From the NCBI GenBank assembly GCA_037576195.1, contig CM075102.1:27772745-27836744 (forward strand): a stretch of 64,000 nucleotides of DNA, read 5' to 3'. The translations under genes and the position numbers were made by a program. A model generated the notes under the pieces. That model searched no databases and was not told the origin of the DNA. It was given only the letters and a program-made list of their open reading frames with translations. This document shows positions 61,299 to 64,000 of this stretch, piece after piece (position 1 is the first letter of the stretch; every line of letters begins with the position of its first letter). This DNA is from Phytoseiulus persimilis (lineage: Eukaryota > Arthropoda > Arachnida > Mesostigmata > Phytoseiidae).

Positions 61299-63321
61299 GA
61301 TGACGGATTCCGAGCGCGGACAGCATGTGATTTTAAAAAGCGCTCCCAGCTCTTTGTGCACAACAGGTTCAACACATTTGTATCAGTTATTGATTGCACC
61401 GCAACCGCAATGGACCCGGCATCTACAACCGTGCAAAACCTGCTCGCCGTCTTATGATTGAAACGGTGTGTGTCGGTCAGAGCTTGACACCAATGCTCTT
61501 TCACAAGCATTCAACAGGATATACGCATTCATTGAAAATTAGGATTCGGCATACAGGATGTCATCCCGAGGACATCGATAATCCTGAACGCGGCCGCAGC
61601 GTGAGTTACTATCGTCACCGTGTTAGAATGCTGAAGGACGAATCCATGCTGTTGCTCATCAGTGCCGCGAGCAAGAGTAACTATTTCTCTCCGAATGGGC
61701 CGATAATCTGCTCCTCCTTAAGCGGTCTCAACAGCATCAGCTAACGTCAACTATTCGGCCATCAAATTCGATGATGAGACTTGATGGAAGATGTTGATGG
61801 GTACCATTTGCCTCATTCCCGAGAAAACTGCTCGGACAAACTAGAGATAATATTCGGAGTGCTGCATGATTGCTGATCGATGTTTTTTTTTCTCCGCGCG
61901 GTTCCGTTGAAAAGTTCTCCTGAGGCGGCACACCATCGCGTTGAACAATTGAGTTCCCGGATTCGTACTACATTCGAGCTCCGAGACGAAGTTGATGCGC
62001 GCTTCTCCTTTTCAAAACAATGAGAGAGGGTTCATGGAGCCATTTTGTTTTCGTTCTCTATCTGAGCTTGGTGCGATTGCTGCTCGGAAGAGAAAGAGAA
62101 GCTCTGATTGGTGAGAGCTCGCCTTACTTCAAGGAGACGGTTGTGCAGATAGATGTAGAAAAAAGTCCCATCTAGAACCTGGTCAGTAAGGTGAGTATTC
62201 GCAATAGGCTCTCGTGAGTTCTCCGTTTCCCAAGTTCTCGGTTGTCCTTGCGGACGGTGCACCTTGTTTTCTTTTCTCGTAAATATGCGCTTGTCGTTGG
62301 CACTGTGAATACCTCACACATCTATGAGACCCAATGTAGCATTCGAGCTCGGAAAGGAGGGAGCTTGTCGTGAAGCTGCACACGAGAACTAAAACACGCC
62401 TCCCTATGAAATAAAGCGATGCAGAAGTTCGTGTTATCGCAGCGACCCGCATACCCGCTCGACCTGCAGGGCGACTGTGCGTCTCTGACTAAACTTCGAC
62501 AGTACGTGTGTCGAGTCGTTCGCATCAACCTCGACATTGTCATTCGGGATCTACCTTAAGGGAGAACGCTTACCACGGAACTGTGATCCAATCCCTGTAC
62601 CGGGGATTCGAAGACAGCGGCACCCGCCGTGAAGTCAACGAGGAAGGACGAGCAGTCATCAAGGTCCAGCGATTGGCGGTTTCACCGTTCGGCTTTCCCG
62701 CTAGTTTCCCTTAAGCGCTCTGATTTTCACTCGGCGATCTGTCGAAGTCGTATACCTCGAGTTCGATCCACCAATCCACGTTACCGTTGTGCGACGCGTT
62801 GAACATATCAGGCTGTGGTTAGATGTCCACGAGCTGGCGAGATCGGTTGTGTTCTCCATCTTTGATGTCGCGGAAAACTCCGAGGATCTTCGAGACGAGA
62901 GAGGTTCGGTTCCAGCATACCCACTGCGATGAACCCTCGCTATTCCGCCTCATCTGATGGACCGAGGGTGTTCGATTCTTCATCACCAACCTTGTCCTCT
63001 GTTCCCAACATTCCGGTTATGAGTGTATGCATTCCCTCCTCTGCCAGAATTCTAAGCTCCGACCCCCCTATCCAGACCACAAATCAGAGAGTCACCGATG
63101 GCGTCGACAAGTCGAAATAGCTCTGCGGGGCTCCGAACGTGGCGGATAATCGAAAACGAATCCTTCAGAGTACAGGCAACGACTCGACTGGGAGAATGCG
63201 AGATTAAACATTTTACCATTCTAGGTTGCAAGAGAATTGCCGCAACTCCAAAAGCATTAGCGCATACGACCAAGGCACCAGCAAATCGTGTACCCAGCAC
63301 TTGTCCCCTCGAACGTTGGAA
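61299..63321. other. Divergent intergenic interval, RUFY / SAFB-like
   Basis: 2.0 kb between two outward-facing genes. No coding exon recognised; 5' UTRs and promoters of both genes are expected here. Confidence 0.45.
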
Positions 63322-64000
63322 ATGACGCAGCAGGTGGACGCAGTTGTCCGTGATGAAATCGTTGGCGACACATATGTCGTCAGGAAGAAGGTTGACGAAC
63401 TTTCTCTGGACGAGATCAAGAGCGAGCTCGAGAAACGCAACTTGGATTTCAGCGGGGACGATTACGCTATTCTTCACGAACGCTTGACCGACTCGATGAT
63501 TGAAGAGGGATTGGAACCTACGACATTCGAATTCGAGCTTGAGGCTGAAGATGAGGACGAAGAGGAAGAGGACGAGCCCGTCGTCAAAGAACAACAGGAA
63601 GATAGACGGAGCGAGTCGAATGTTGCGAAAACTTCGACGTCAACATCGACCACCGTGACTGCGGCCAAGGAAGCCACAGTAGTTGCCGCATCTGCGAAGA
63701 AGGACGAGAAAAAGGCCGCCGCACAAGTTCAACAGCCTCCCCAGTACAAAGAGGTTCCTGGAAATCACATCTGGGTGAGCGGGCTCTCGTCACGGTGCAA
63801 GGCTGCCGATTTGAAAAAGTTTTTCACAAGGTACGCCAGCGTAGGCTCGGCGAAGATTGTCGCGAATGCCCGTACAAACAGCGCACATTGCTACGGATAC
63901 ATCACCGTGGAAAGCGCTAGCGATCTCCAGAAATGTGTTGAGAAGATGCACTGCACGCGTTTCGAGGGGAATTTCATCGAAGTTGAAGTTTGTAAGCTAG
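63322..64000 (+). CDS. SAFB: SAFB/SLTM-like SAP and RRM domain protein, first coding exon, cut by window end
   Basis: Open from ATG 63322 to the window edge. Scaffold-attachment-factor B proteins bind A/T-rich DNA through a SAP domain and RNA through an RRM, in transcription and splicing control. A SAP-like helix pair is at about residues 24-62 (VDELSLDEIKSELEKRNLDF), then a very acidic block (residues 74-90), a Ser/Thr/Ala linker, and an RRM from about residue 149 with RNP2 IWVSGL and RNP1-like CYGYITV. The signature WVSGLSSRCKAADLKKFF matches human SAFB WVSGLSSTTRATDLKNLF. A donor-like GTTTGTAAG at 63988 falls where the RRM ends (FIEVE), so the exon probably stops at 63987. The C-terminal Arg/Glu-rich part lies outside the window. 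Confidence 0.88.
   Translation, partial: MTQQVDAVVRDEIVGDTYVVRKKVDELSLDEIKSELEKRNLDFSGDDYAILHERLTDSMIEEGLEPTTFEFELEAEDEDEEEEDEPVVKEQQEDRRSESNVAKTSTSTSTTVTAAKEATVVAASAKKDEKKAAAQVQQPPQYKEVPGNHIWVSGLSSRCKAADLKKFFTRYASVGSAKIVANARTNSAHCYGYITVESASDLQKCVEKMHCTRFEGNFIEVEVCKL

Overview
The window is nuclear DNA of an animal, almost certainly an arthropod and most likely an acarine (a mesostigmatan-type mite). The evidence is spliced genes with GT-AG introns, many only 50-150 bp long, AATAAA polyadenylation signals, and a metazoan gene set (diacylglycerol lipase, NRF-6 acyltransferase, GDAP1-like GSTs, URI1, TONSL, prolyl 4-hydroxylase, PIKfyve, HDAC3, RUFY, SAFB). The species call is inference. No bacterial operon, CRISPR array or viral gene was seen. 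I built the gene models by joining conserved exons across GT-AG sites and checking that reading phases match; wherever exon lists are given, phases close unless I say otherwise.

Left third (1-31.1 kb), almost all minus strand: a diacylglycerol lipase alpha gene (33 to at least 7039, N-terminus unresolved); an unrecognised five-exon secreted/membrane protein (10883-12142); an NRF-6-type membrane acyltransferase (12882-19493); one plus-strand small secreted four-cysteine protein (22473-23320); two tandem GDAP1-like GST genes with identical exon lengths (23633-25068 and 26558-28023); and a small two-finger C2H2 protein (30308-31076). Long low-information stretches separate them.

Middle (32.4-46.9 kb) is dense: URI1 (+), mitochondrial ribosomal protein L48 (-), EMC2 (+), TONSL (-), IDH3A (+) and collagen prolyl 4-hydroxylase alpha (-). 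URI1/MRPL48, EMC2/TONSL and IDH3A/P4HA are convergent; TONSL/IDH3A is divergent across about 550 bp.

Right part (48.9-64 kb): PIKfyve (-), whose last exon alone is 4.75 kb, lies head to head with HDAC3 (+) across 534 bp. RUFY1/2-like (-) follows, with a 262-bp pogo/Tigger-like MITE filling most of one intron. The window ends inside the first coding exon of a SAFB/SLTM-like RNA-binding protein (+).

The genes do not form one pathway. They are housekeeping and signalling genes in compact arthropod order. Two PI3P-binding FYVE proteins (PIKfyve and RUFY) flank HDAC3, and DAGL, NRF-6 and PIKfyve all act on lipids. The least described items are the two secreted-protein genes, the GDAP1-like pair and the intronic MITE. 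I found no clear novel multi-gene system.
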